Positions 1 to 7,415 of a DNA stretch of 64,000 nt are shown here, one piece after another. The notes under the pieces were generated by a model, which was given only the letters and a program-made list of their open reading frames with translations, did not search any database and was not told the DNA's origin. The stretch spans positions 124,001-188,000 of the forward strand of contig NZ_JAQPCG010000006.1 in the NCBI RefSeq assembly GCF_028464145.1, given 5' to 3'. Positions within the stretch are counted from its first letter, which is position 1. Every line of letters starts with the position of its first letter. The stretch comes from Maribacter sp. PR1 (GTDB lineage: Bacteria; Bacteroidota; Bacteroidia; Flavobacteriales; Flavobacteriaceae). A program made the position numbers and the translations under genes.

Positions 1-369
1 GGTTAGGTCCGGATCGTCAAAATCAAATCTCGAAACAATATTATTTGGAGAACCGTCATCACAAACTTGATAAGTAAAACTATCCGTCCCTACAAATCCA
101 TTGTTTGGTGTGTATGTAAGTCCACCATTAGCCAGTAGGGATAAGCTACCCGAGCCGGGGCCGCTTAAAGGAGTTGTTCTCACCTGCAACGTTGTACCTG
201 CGTTAGCATCCGTGTCGTTGAACAATACACCATTTAGACCGTTCACTACCCTGGGGGTTTGAAAACCTATGTTATAGACATCATCAATGGCAACGGGGGG
301 CACTTTTTGTGCCACAACTGTCATTGCAGCAAAAAGTATTAGAACCACAAATAATTGATTATTGCCCAT
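1..369 (-). CDS. Secreted Ig/cadherin-like repeat protein, N-terminal fragment
   Basis: An open frame of 123 codons starts with ATG at 367-369 and runs off the left edge without a stop. The first ~21 residues form a signal peptide (MGNNQLFVVLILFAAMTVVA, cut before QKVPP). The rest reads PPVAIDDVYNIG, then NGVLFNDTDANAGTTLQV, then GGLTYTPNNGFVGTDSFTY. This is the hallmark of bacterial Big/cadherin-like (VCBS-type) modules, which occur in tandem in very large surface or secreted proteins of Bacteroidota. What follows beyond the window (more repeats, perhaps a type IX secretion C-terminal domain) cannot be seen. It is transcribed divergently from the glycosyltransferase at 694. The family call is firm; role (adhesion or matrix) is inference. 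Confidence 0.85.
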   Translation of the reverse strand, partial: MGNNQLFVVLILFAAMTVVAQKVPPVAIDDVYNIGFQTPRVVNGLNGVLFNDTDANAGTTLQVRTTPLSGPGSGSLSLLANGGLTYTPNNGFVGTDSFTYQVCDDGSPNNIVSRFDFDDPDLT

Positions 370-413
370 TTTTCTGTATTGTATTGCAATTTTGACCTAG
401 AAAATCACATGGA

Positions 414-421
414 CAAAACTA
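414..421 (-). promoter_or_regulatory. Candidate TAnnTTTG -7 box for the secreted repeat protein
   Basis: Reading the minus strand, TAGTTTTG matches the Bacteroidota -7 consensus exactly and lies 44 nt upstream of the ATG at 369. No clear TTG -33 element is seen at the usual distance, so this is only a candidate. Confidence 0.4.
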
Positions 422-597
422 TGTTGTGTAATACTGAAATAGCGTTGTAAATCAAGTTTTAATGAAATCACTTCGTTTTATTCCGCCTTAAGACAGTTTT
501 TCGAGCAATAAGAGACAAACATTTATTACTATATCCTATATACAGAGGTTACGAATGATTGGAAGTTTAGGATAACATAAAAACTTATGGCTAGCAC

Positions 598-619
598 ATT
601 CAAATTTTTCTATTTGAAT
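598..619. repeat. 8-bp inverted repeat upstream of the GT2 gene
   Basis: ATTCAAAT and ATTTGAAT are perfect inverted copies separated by 6 nt. The repeat sits about 75 bp upstream of the glycosyltransferase ATG. It could be an operator or a weak hairpin; its AT-richness means it could also be chance. Confidence 0.35.
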
Positions 620-693
620 ATTAACAAATCATGATTCTAAAAAAGCATAATTGTATAATGATAAAGAACAACATATTTACCTAAATTGCCATT

Positions 694-1701
694 ATGGAAA
701 GTGCCTTGGTTAGCATTCTTATACCCTTTAAAAACACCTCAGAATATTTAAATGAGTGCCTATCTTCAATTCTTAATCAATCTTATACCCATTGGGAGGT
801 TATTTCGGTAGATGACCATTCCAAAGATGAAAGCTTAGAAATAGTCGAAGAGTTTTCACGTAAGGATTCGAGGATCAAAGTTTTGTTCAATTCCGGAAAA
901 GGAGTTATCGCAGCACTAAGAACTGGCTATGCCGAGTCCCGAGGTACATTAATCACAAGAATGGATTCGGATGATATGATGACGCCTAACCGATTGGAAA
1001 CCATGGTTGTTTCGCTAAAAAAAAATGGTAGCGGGCATGTTGCCGTAGGACAAGTAAAATATTTTTCTTCCCGGGGAATAAGTAATGGCTATGATCGCTA
1101 TGAGAAATGGTTGAATAAATTAACGGCCGAAGGTAAAAATTATGACGAAATCTATAAGGAATGTGTCATCCCCTCCCCTTGCTGGATGGTCCATAGAACA
1201 GATTTTGAGAACTGTGGAGGCTTTCAACCTGACAGATATCCTGAGGATTATGACCTTACATTTCGTTTTTATGAAAAAGGTTTAAATGTAATTCCATGTG
1301 AACAAGTTTTGCTACTTTGGAGGGATTATGATTATCGTACCTCCCGGACCAGTGAGCTTTATGCACAAAACTACTTCCTGGACATAAAACTGCACTATTT
1401 TTTAAAACTGGATTATGTTCACACCCGACCATTGGTAGTTTGGGGCGCAGGTAATAAAGGTAAAAAAATAGCAAAATCTTTACTAAAGAAAGGAATTGAT
1501 TTTGAATGGATCTGTGACAACCCAAATAAAATTGGAAAAAATATCTATGGTAAGGAAATGCTTTCTTTCCAAGTATTGGAAACCATGGAAAACTCCCAAA
1601 GCATTATCACGGTTGCAAATGAAAATGCTCAGCGGGAAATAAGATCCTACTTTCAAAAAAAGGACATGTTCCATATGGCCGACTATTTCTTCTTTTGTTA
1701 A
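694..1701 (+). CDS. Family 2 glycosyltransferase with extra C-terminal Rossmann-like domain
   Basis: 335 aa, cytosolic, no membrane segments. Residues ~1-215 are a GT-A fold: the opening strand VSILIPFKN, the nucleotide-binding VDDHSKDES near 39-47, and the metal-binding DSDD at 91-94. An EDYD motif near 190 fits the position of the catalytic acid. It should transfer a sugar from a nucleotide donor to a glycan or lipid acceptor; the sugar cannot be told. From ~247 onward comes VVWGAGNKGKKIAKSLL, a glycine-rich nucleotide-binding loop like that of small Rossmann or PglD-like domains, not part of a minimal GT2. It stands alone, 91 bp before the BatA operon. Confidence 0.85.
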   Translation: MESALVSILIPFKNTSEYLNECLSSILNQSYTHWEVISVDDHSKDESLEIVEEFSRKDSRIKVLFNSGKGVIAALRTGYAESRGTLITRMDSDDMMTPNRLETMVVSLKKNGSGHVAVGQVKYFSSRGISNGYDRYEKWLNKLTAEGKNYDEIYKECVIPSPCWMVHRTDFENCGGFQPDRYPEDYDLTFRFYEKGLNVIPCEQVLLLWRDYDYRTSRTSELYAQNYFLDIKLHYFLKLDYVHTRPLVVWGAGNKGKKIAKSLLKKGIDFEWICDNPNKIGKNIYGKEMLSFQVLETMENSQSIITVANENAQREIRSYFQKKDMFHMADYFFFC

Positions 1702-1767
1702 ATTTGAAACTCCAATACATAATCAAGAATAAAACAATCACCCTCTTCGATCTAAATACAAAATAAG

Positions 1768-1775
1768 TATCTTTG
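1768..1775 (+). promoter_or_regulatory. TAnnTTTG -7 box of the BatA-like operon
   Basis: TATCTTTG matches the Bacteroidota -7 consensus and ends 17 nt before the ATG at 1793, so the leader would be about 10 nt. No convincing -33 TTG is seen. The short leader is typical for this phylum. Confidence 0.6.
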
Positions 1776-1792
1776 GGCAATCTTAAAAAGGA

Positions 1793-3709
1793 ATGCAGTT
1801 TAAATATCCAGAACTTCTTTGGGCCCTTCTCCTACTTATCATTCCCATAATTATTCATCTTTTTCAACTTCGCAGGTTTAAAAAAACACCTTTTACCAAC
1901 GTAAAGTTGTTGAAAAAAGTAGTCTCTGAATCGAGAAAGAGTAGTATCCTAAAAAAATGGCTGATTTTGCTAGCCAGATTAGGCATTTTTACAAGTTTAA
2001 TACTTGCGTTTGCACAACCCTTCAGTGCAAATGAAAATGCACTAAGAAACCAAGAAACAGTGTTCTATTTGGATAATTCGTTTAGTATGCAAGGAAAAAC
2101 GGAGAATGGAACACTCCTTCAAAATACGGTTCAGGAATTTATTCGGAGTATTTCTAAGAACAACAACTTCACCCTCTTCACCAACGACAAGGTCTATGAA
2201 GAAGTAGAAATTGAAGATATTCAGAATGAACTTATTAATCTCTCTCCGAGCATCAATCAATTGAATTTAGATCAAGTAATCTTAAAAAGTTCTACGTTTT
2301 TCAGCAATGATCAAAGGGCTTTGAAAAGAACAATTTTAATATCGGATTTTCAGGAGACCATGGGTCCTTTTCCTTCCATTAATGATTCGGAACTTTTTTT
2401 TATAAAGCAGAAACCCCTGGAGCTTAACAATGTTTCAATTGATTCTGTTTTTATATCAAACGCAAACAACGAGGTGGTTGAGCTAACTGCCCAACTTTCT
2501 TCCAATACGAATCTGGAATCACATGCGGTCTCACTTTATAATGAAGACCAACTAATTGCCAAAACGGCTGCACCCTTCAATGCGGGTACTAAAGCTACAG
2601 TTACTTTTTCGGTTCCGGCCAATGAACCGCTCATGGGCAGAGTGGTAATTGCGGACAAAGGCCTACCCTACGATAACGAGTTTTATTTTAATCTCGACAC
2701 ACCAGATAAAATAAAGGTCTTGGTAATATCCGATGATGACACTTCTCATTTAAGAAGAATATATAAGGAAAATGAATTCGATATTGACATCACTCCTTTG
2801 AATCAAGTTAATTATGGAAGTATAGAGCAATATAATTTGATTATTTTAAATGAACTCAATCAAATTCCAACAGGCCTTACGACAACTATTAACGAATTCA
2901 CTAAAAACGGAGGTACCATTGCCGTGGTACCTTCGGAAAACATTGAAATCTCCTCTTACAATAGATTAAGCTCCACTTATTTTAATACAAGTTATAAAGA
3001 ACCTTCGTTGCAGCAAGCTGCTATTTCTGAAATAGCCTTTGAACACCCGATATTTTATAATGTTTTTAATAAGAACGTTACTAATTTTCAATATCCAGAA
3101 GTAAACAGTTATTATGAAATGGAGACAGATGGTGGCGTTGCTCTTTCGTTTCAAAATAATAAGCCTTTCTTAATCGGAAATGAGGATGCTTATTTTTTTA
3201 CCTCGTCCATAAACAAGGAAAATTCTAATTTTAAGAATTCACCACTCATTGTGCCTACATTTTATAACATCGCGCAGCTTAGCTTAAAACTACCCAAATT
3301 ATACCATATATTAGGGACCTATGAAGAAATGGAAATTCCTGTTTCCCTATCGAAGGATAACATTTTAAAGGTTACTAAAAACGACTACGAATTTATTCCC
3401 CAACAAAGGTCTTTACCAAAAAAAGTTAGTTTGATTTTTGAAGAAAATCCTACGGAAGACGGAATTTATCAAATTATAAATGATCAGGAAGCTCTCGCAA
3501 ATATTAGCTTTAATTACAATCGAGAAGAAAGTAACTTAAGGTATATGGATTTAAGCAATGTTGAAACCATAAATGTTTTCGACTCCATTCTCAATTTTTT
3601 CCAAGACGTTCAAAAATCGAACCGTATCCATGAATTTTGGAAATGGTTTGCTATTTTAGCATTGGTTTTTGTACTCGTGGAAACTGCACTTCAAAGGTTT
3701 TTTAAATAA
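1793..3709 (+). CDS. BatA/VWA-type membrane protein
   Basis: 638 aa. The N-terminus matches the two-helix domain found at the start of Bacteroidota BatA (aerotolerance) proteins: helix 1 at ~8-26 (LLWALLLLIIPIIIHLFQL), the RRFKKTPFTNVKLLKKV linker, and helix 2 at ~56-78. A von Willebrand A-like segment follows, with a MIDAS-like DNSFS at 94-98 (DxSxS). A long periplasmic part and a last membrane helix at ~612-634 complete it. It is longer than classical BatA (~330 aa), and no BatB-E or MoxR partners lie nearby, so it belongs to the stand-alone flavobacterial group. First gene of a four-gene operon, 7 bp before the next gene. Function is not established; an envelope sensing or assembly role is inference. 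Confidence 0.8.
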   Translation: MQFKYPELLWALLLLIIPIIIHLFQLRRFKKTPFTNVKLLKKVVSESRKSSILKKWLILLARLGIFTSLILAFAQPFSANENALRNQETVFYLDNSFSMQGKTENGTLLQNTVQEFIRSISKNNNFTLFTNDKVYEEVEIEDIQNELINLSPSINQLNLDQVILKSSTFFSNDQRALKRTILISDFQETMGPFPSINDSELFFIKQKPLELNNVSIDSVFISNANNEVVELTAQLSSNTNLESHAVSLYNEDQLIAKTAAPFNAGTKATVTFSVPANEPLMGRVVIADKGLPYDNEFYFNLDTPDKIKVLVISDDDTSHLRRIYKENEFDIDITPLNQVNYGSIEQYNLIILNELNQIPTGLTTTINEFTKNGGTIAVVPSENIEISSYNRLSSTYFNTSYKEPSLQQAAISEIAFEHPIFYNVFNKNVTNFQYPEVNSYYEMETDGGVALSFQNNKPFLIGNEDAYFFTSSINKENSNFKNSPLIVPTFYNIAQLSLKLPKLYHILGTYEEMEIPVSLSKDNILKVTKNDYEFIPQQRSLPKKVSLIFEENPTEDGIYQIINDQEALANISFNYNREESNLRYMDLSNVETINVFDSILNFFQDVQKSNRIHEFWKWFAILALVFVLVETALQRFFK

Positions 3710-3716
3710 CTCTTAA

Positions 3717-4976
3717 ATGAATATACTTTTAAAATCAGCCAAGATTATAAATTCAAAAACAAAAGAATTTCATCTTAAGAAAAGAGATATTTTAATTAAG
3801 AACGGGGTAATTGAAAAAATAGCTTCTACGATAGATGCTCCATCAAAAACTAAAATTGTAACACATAAGAATCTTCACGTTTCCTTAGGGTGGATAGATA
3901 CAGGTGTAAGTTTTGGAGAACCCGGTTTCGAAGAAAGGGAGACCATTGATAATGGGCTTAAAACTGCTTCAAGTAGTGGATTTACCGCTGTGTTATTGAA
4001 CCCTAGCAGTTTTCCTTTACCCGATAGTAGCTCCGATATCGTTTTTCTAAAAAACTCTGGGGAAGGTCAAATTACCAATTTGCACCCTTTTGGTAACCTA
4101 ACCGTAAATGGAAAGGGCGAAACACTGGCCGAACTTTACGACATGAAAAATGCAGGGGCTGTGGGGTTCTATGATTTTAAACACGCTGTTTCCAATCCCA
4201 ATTTGCTAAAAATAGCATTGCAATATGCCCAAGGTTTTCAGGGGACTGTGCTCTCTTTTCCAATGGATAATTATATAGCCGGTAAAGGAAATGTAAATGA
4301 AGGTATAGTAAGCACCCAATTAGGGTTAAAAGGGATTCCTGCCATGGCCGAGGAACTTCAAATTTCTAGGGATTTATTTATTTTGGAGTATACCGGCGGA
4401 AAATTACACATCCCTACAATAAGCAGTGGAAATTCTGTTAAGCTCATTGCAGTGGCCAAGAAAAAAGGATTGAATGTAACCTGTAGCGTTGCTGTGCATA
4501 ATTTGATGCTGACCGATGAGGTCTTGGAGGAATTTGATACTAATTATAAGGTTTTGCCTCCGCTCAGAACTAACAACGATTCCAAGGAGTTGATCAAGGG
4601 TGTTAAAAACGGTACGGTGGATTTTGTAACCTCGGACCATACACCTTTAAATATTGAGCTAAAAAAGGTCGAGTTTGATAATGCCGAATATGGGAGCATA
4701 GGTCTTGAGAGTAGTTTTGGGGTCTTAAATGAAATTTTTGGTACGGAGGAGTCTATAGAAATTCTAACCAGGGGACGAAAAACCTTTGGATTGGAAGAAC
4801 CCGATTTTAAGGAGGGCGCCAAAGCCAATTTAACCTTGTTCGATCCTAAAACGGAACTTACTTTTACCGAAGAACATGTAGTAAGTAGTTCAAAGAACAG
4901 TCTGTTCCTAAACCAAAAATTAAAAGGTTTGGCTTTGGGAGTAATAGCCAACAATCAAATTTATTTAAATAGCTAA
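3717..4976 (+). CDS. Dihydroorotase-like protein lacking the HxH metal site (probably non-catalytic)
   Basis: 419 aa amidohydrolase-fold protein, clearly of the PyrC dihydroorotase family: it keeps EPGFEERETI, the segment around VLPPLRTNND, and TSDHTPL near the C-terminal end of the barrel. Active enzymes have DxHxH before EPG; here the residues are D61-T-G63-V-S65, so both zinc-binding histidines are gone. The usual LHIAHVST is LHIPTISS, losing another ligand, while the H of AVHNL and the D of SDH remain. By analogy with the non-catalytic PyrC' of pseudomonads, which scaffolds aspartate transcarbamoylase, it may have a structural role; that is inference. Operon position after the BatA-like gene (7 bp) and before a small membrane protein (8 bp) gives no pyrimidine context. 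Confidence 0.8.
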   Translation: MNILLKSAKIINSKTKEFHLKKRDILIKNGVIEKIASTIDAPSKTKIVTHKNLHVSLGWIDTGVSFGEPGFEERETIDNGLKTASSSGFTAVLLNPSSFPLPDSSSDIVFLKNSGEGQITNLHPFGNLTVNGKGETLAELYDMKNAGAVGFYDFKHAVSNPNLLKIALQYAQGFQGTVLSFPMDNYIAGKGNVNEGIVSTQLGLKGIPAMAEELQISRDLFILEYTGGKLHIPTISSGNSVKLIAVAKKKGLNVTCSVAVHNLMLTDEVLEEFDTNYKVLPPLRTNNDSKELIKGVKNGTVDFVTSDHTPLNIELKKVEFDNAEYGSIGLESSFGVLNEIFGTEESIEILTRGRKTFGLEEPDFKEGAKANLTLFDPKTELTFTEEHVVSSSKNSLFLNQKLKGLALGVIANNQIYLNS

Positions 4977-4984
4977 TTAGAGTT

Positions 4985-5311
4985 ATGACAGAGGAAGTGG
5001 TTCCCGGAAAAAATACAGCTATAATTGCCTATCTGACCATAGTGGGTGCCATCATAGCCATTACTATGAACACGGAACCAAAACATGATTTTGCCAGATT
5101 CCATACCAGACAGGCATTTGGCATACACCTGCTGTTTCACGCGTTTGCTTTGTTTTCCAGTGTTTGGTATAATCAATATGGACTATATGGACTATACGTA
5201 TGTTATATAATACTTTGGTTTTACGGATTCCTTGGAGCGCTCAACACTAAAAAACAACTTATTCCAGTAATAGGCAGCTATTTTCAAAAATGGTTCACCT
5301 TTATACAATAA
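4985..5311 (+). CDS. Small membrane protein, DUF4870-like
   Basis: 108 aa with about three hydrophobic helices (TAIIAYLTIVGAIIAITMN, FGIHLLFHAFALFSSVW, and YGLYVCYIILWFYGFLGAL). The FARFHTRQAFGIHLL pattern between helix 1 and helix 2 is typical of DUF4870-type Tic20-like small proteins. It lies 8 bp after the dihydroorotase-like gene and 4 bp before the esterase, so it is in the same transcript. Function unknown; the family has been loosely linked to membrane import components, which the sequence alone cannot support. Confidence 0.7.
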   Translation: MTEEVVPGKNTAIIAYLTIVGAIIAITMNTEPKHDFARFHTRQAFGIHLLFHAFALFSSVWYNQYGLYGLYVCYIILWFYGFLGALNTKKQLIPVIGSYFQKWFTFIQ

Positions 5312-5315
5312 TAAA

Positions 5316-5975
5316 ATGACAACTGCCCCCTTATCTTTAGAACATATTATAAAACCATCATCCCTTACCGAAGGAAAACCCCCAGTTTTATTTATGCTCC
5401 ACGGTTATGGAAGCAATGAGGAAGACTTATATTCATTTGCCCAAGAACTACCCGAAGAATTATGTATAATTTCGGTACGGGCGCCATACACTTTGCAGCC
5501 TTTTGGTTATGCATGGTATGCCATAAATTTTGATAATGAAAAAGGGAAATGGAGCGATGATGAGCAAGCCATAGAATCCCGTGAAAAAATTATAAATTTT
5601 ATCGAAGAAGCCTGTGAAGTTTATCATCTCAATACCCATGAAATAACCTTACTTGGATTTAGTCAGGGAACTATTCTCAGTTATGCCGTGGCGCTCTCCT
5701 ACCCAGAGAAGATAAAGAGAGTTATCGCCATGAGTGGTTATATCAACGAAAAGATATTGGTCGATAACTACAAAGAAAAAAACCATGAAGAATTGCGCAT
5801 TTATGCTTCTCATGGGCAAGTGGACCAAGTTATTCCCATAGAATGGGCGCAAAAAGCTCCAGAATTGCTCAACAAATTAGGGATAAAGAATATTTTTGAG
5901 GAGTTTCCGGTGGGTCATGGAGTAGCACCTCAAAACTTCCATTCATTTAAAAAGTGGTTAGGGGATAATAGTTAA
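5316..5975 (+). CDS. Alpha/beta hydrolase, carboxylesterase/phospholipase type
   Basis: 219 aa, cytosolic, the usual length of the acyl-protein thioesterase/YpfH-like esterase family. The oxyanion-hole motif is MLHGYGSNEED (28-38), and the catalytic triad can be read as S116 in GFSQG, D170 in GQVDQVIP and H201 in VGHGV. It hydrolyses carboxylic esters or thioesters; the natural substrate is unknown. Last gene of the BatA-like operon. Its final four bases overlap the end of the convergent gene at 5972, with no terminator between them. Confidence 0.85.
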   Translation: MTTAPLSLEHIIKPSSLTEGKPPVLFMLHGYGSNEEDLYSFAQELPEELCIISVRAPYTLQPFGYAWYAINFDNEKGKWSDDEQAIESREKIINFIEEACEVYHLNTHEITLLGFSQGTILSYAVALSYPEKIKRVIAMSGYINEKILVDNYKEKNHEELRIYASHGQVDQVIPIEWAQKAPELLNKLGIKNIFEEFPVGHGVAPQNFHSFKKWLGDNS

Positions 5976-6466
5976 TTACTTCGCGTGTAAAGAAGATGAT
6001 CCATTAAAGTAAAATCAGCACCCAAATCATCTTTTAATTCATAGCGAATCAATAATTCTCCCCAATACTTACCATCTGAAAAATCCGCTAGAATCCATTT
6101 ATGGTTTAAAACTTTTATTTTATTGATTTTAAAATCGTTTTGCATACCCTCATAAGGGACCAACGGGTTATCTCCCTTGGCCTCATTGGTTTCCAACAAT
6201 TTATCGGATATGTATCGCGTTGGATTATCTAAATCTAAATGTTCATAATAGGCCAATGCATCATCATTATTTTCCAACGAAAAATATTGCATTTCCAAAA
6301 TCCGAAGTTCGGCCTGTTGCAAAGTATCTTTTAGATTTTCCACCTTTGTTTCCAAACTTTGAATTCTTTTAATATTTGCATCAGCCATTTTGCTACCGCT
6401 AACAGCCAGATATAAACCAATTAATGCAGCAAAAATAAAAAGGTACAAATAGATATTTTTCTTCAT
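5972..6466 (-). CDS. Conserved hypothetical membrane-anchored protein with short coiled coil
   Basis: 164 aa. A single N-terminal membrane helix (IYLYLFIFAALIGLYLAVSG, ~4-23) is followed by a heptad-rich segment (~28-60: KRIQSLETKVENLKDTLQQA), then a small soluble domain with strands around WILADFSDGKYWGELLIRYEL. The soluble part should face the periplasm if the helix is an uncleaved anchor. Starts 3 bp after the stop of the MBL hydrolase, so the two form an operon. No recognised domain and I do not assign a function. It overlaps the convergent esterase gene by 4 bp. Confidence 0.7.
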   Translation of the reverse strand: MKKNIYLYLFIFAALIGLYLAVSGSKMADANIKRIQSLETKVENLKDTLQQAELRILEMQYFSLENNDDALAYYEHLDLDNPTRYISDKLLETNEAKGDNPLVPYEGMQNDFKINKIKVLNHKWILADFSDGKYWGELLIRYELKDDLGADFTLMDHLLYTRSN

Positions 6467-6469
6467 AAA

Positions 6470-7246
6470 CTAAATTTGAATCGTTAGGTTATCATAGGCC
6501 AAATGTACATCATTCGGAAGACTCCTTTCCACCTCTTCATGGAAACCCAATAAATGACTTATGTGTGTAAAATAGGCTTTTTCAGGTTTTACTTTGTTTA
6601 CAAAAGCTATAGCTTCCTCCAAATTGAAGTGTGAATGGTGGGGTTCTATTCGCAATGCATTCACAACCAACACCTTAGTTCCCGTAATTTTTTCCAATTC
6701 CTTTTCATCAACAGATTTAACATCGGTCAAGTAGGTAAACCCGCCGAATCTATATCCAAATACCTTTAATCTATTGTGCATAACTTCAATGGGCGTAACT
6801 ATGCGTCCACCTAATTCCAAAGTTTTACCCGTTTCTACTAAATTAATATCCACCGATGGAGCTCCAGGGTATTTATCTTTCTCTTCAAAAATATAATCGA
6901 ATCTTTTTTTCAAAGATTTTACTACTCTTTTATGGGCATAAATGGGAATATCCCCTTGTCTAAAGAAAAAGGGTCGAATATCGTCGATTCCGGCGGTATG
7001 ATCTGAATGCTCATGGGTAAAAAGTACGCCATCTAATCTTCTTACTTGATTTGTAAGCATTTGCTGTCTAAAGTCGGGGCCACAATCGATAACGAAATTA
7101 AATTCTCCCCATGATACCAATACGGACACCCTTAATCTTTTGTCCCTTGGATCATTACTTAAACAAACGGGGTGTGTACTCCCAATAATTGGAATGCCTT
7201 GGGAGGTTCCCGTCCCTAAAAATGTAACCTTTAAACCTTCTTCCAT
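6470..7246 (-). CDS. MBL-fold metal-dependent hydrolase, PhnP-like
   Basis: 258 aa from the ATG at 7244-7246. The metal site is THEHSDH (H78, H80, D82, H83), preceded by FLGTGTSQGIPIIG and DCGPDFRQQM, features of the PhnP/YflN-like branch of metallo-beta-lactamase-fold phosphodiesterases. Further ligands are probably in VMHNR, the TDVKS loop and the C-terminal THISHLLG. The branch cleaves cyclic or nucleotide phosphodiesters; the substrate here is unknown. A TTG three codons upstream (7253-7255) would lengthen it, but that TTG is the last part of the TAAATTTG promoter box, so the ATG is preferred. First gene of a two-gene operon. Confidence 0.85.
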   Translation of the reverse strand: MEEGLKVTFLGTGTSQGIPIIGSTHPVCLSNDPRDKRLRVSVLVSWGEFNFVIDCGPDFRQQMLTNQVRRLDGVLFTHEHSDHTAGIDDIRPFFFRQGDIPIYAHKRVVKSLKKRFDYIFEEKDKYPGAPSVDINLVETGKTLELGGRIVTPIEVMHNRLKVFGYRFGGFTYLTDVKSVDEKELEKITGTKVLVVNALRIEPHHSHFNLEEAIAFVNKVKPEKAYFTHISHLLGFHEEVERSLPNDVHLAYDNLTIQI

Positions 7247-7252
7247 AAAACT

Positions 7253-7260
7253 CAAATTTA
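7253..7260 (-). promoter_or_regulatory. TAnnTTTG -7 box of the MBL hydrolase operon
   Basis: TAAATTTG on the minus strand ends only 6 nt before the ATG at 7246. The transcript would start at or within a few bases of the start codon, so the mRNA is nearly leaderless. This box rules out the upstream TTG as a start. Confidence 0.6.
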
Positions 7261-7388
7261 CTTCTTATTTAACAAAAATAAAGCTGTAAAATCAAGGAAG
7301 CGTCATGAATTGAAGTACACTTTGCCATCATTAACATAACTTAAGGCATTTTTTTATTGGTATTGGCTATTAGGTTGCCCTTTCTTTA

Positions 7389-7396
7389 TAACTTTG
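7389..7396 (+). promoter_or_regulatory. TAnnTTTG -7 box of the 498-aa protein gene
   Basis: TAACTTTG is an exact consensus match 19 nt before the ATG at 7416. A TTG at 7363-7365 lies 23 nt upstream, slightly farther than the usual -33 spacing. Confidence 0.6.
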
Positions 7397-7415
7397 TTAC
7401 AAACAAACTACAAGA

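Larger units (their letters stand above)
370..693. other. Divergent intergenic region, 324 bp
   Basis: AT-rich spacer between the divergent repeat protein and glycosyltransferase genes. It holds the minus-strand -7 box at 414-421 and an inverted repeat at 598-619. I see no open frame with coding character, tRNA or other RNA gene, and no exact TAnnTTTG box for the plus-strand glycosyltransferase. Confidence 0.6.

Noticed and set aside
1699-1706. TAAATTTG at the end of the GT2 gene as a promoter
   Set aside because: It overlaps the GT2 stop codon and is 87 bp from the next start; the TATCTTTG at 1768-1775 is much better placed.
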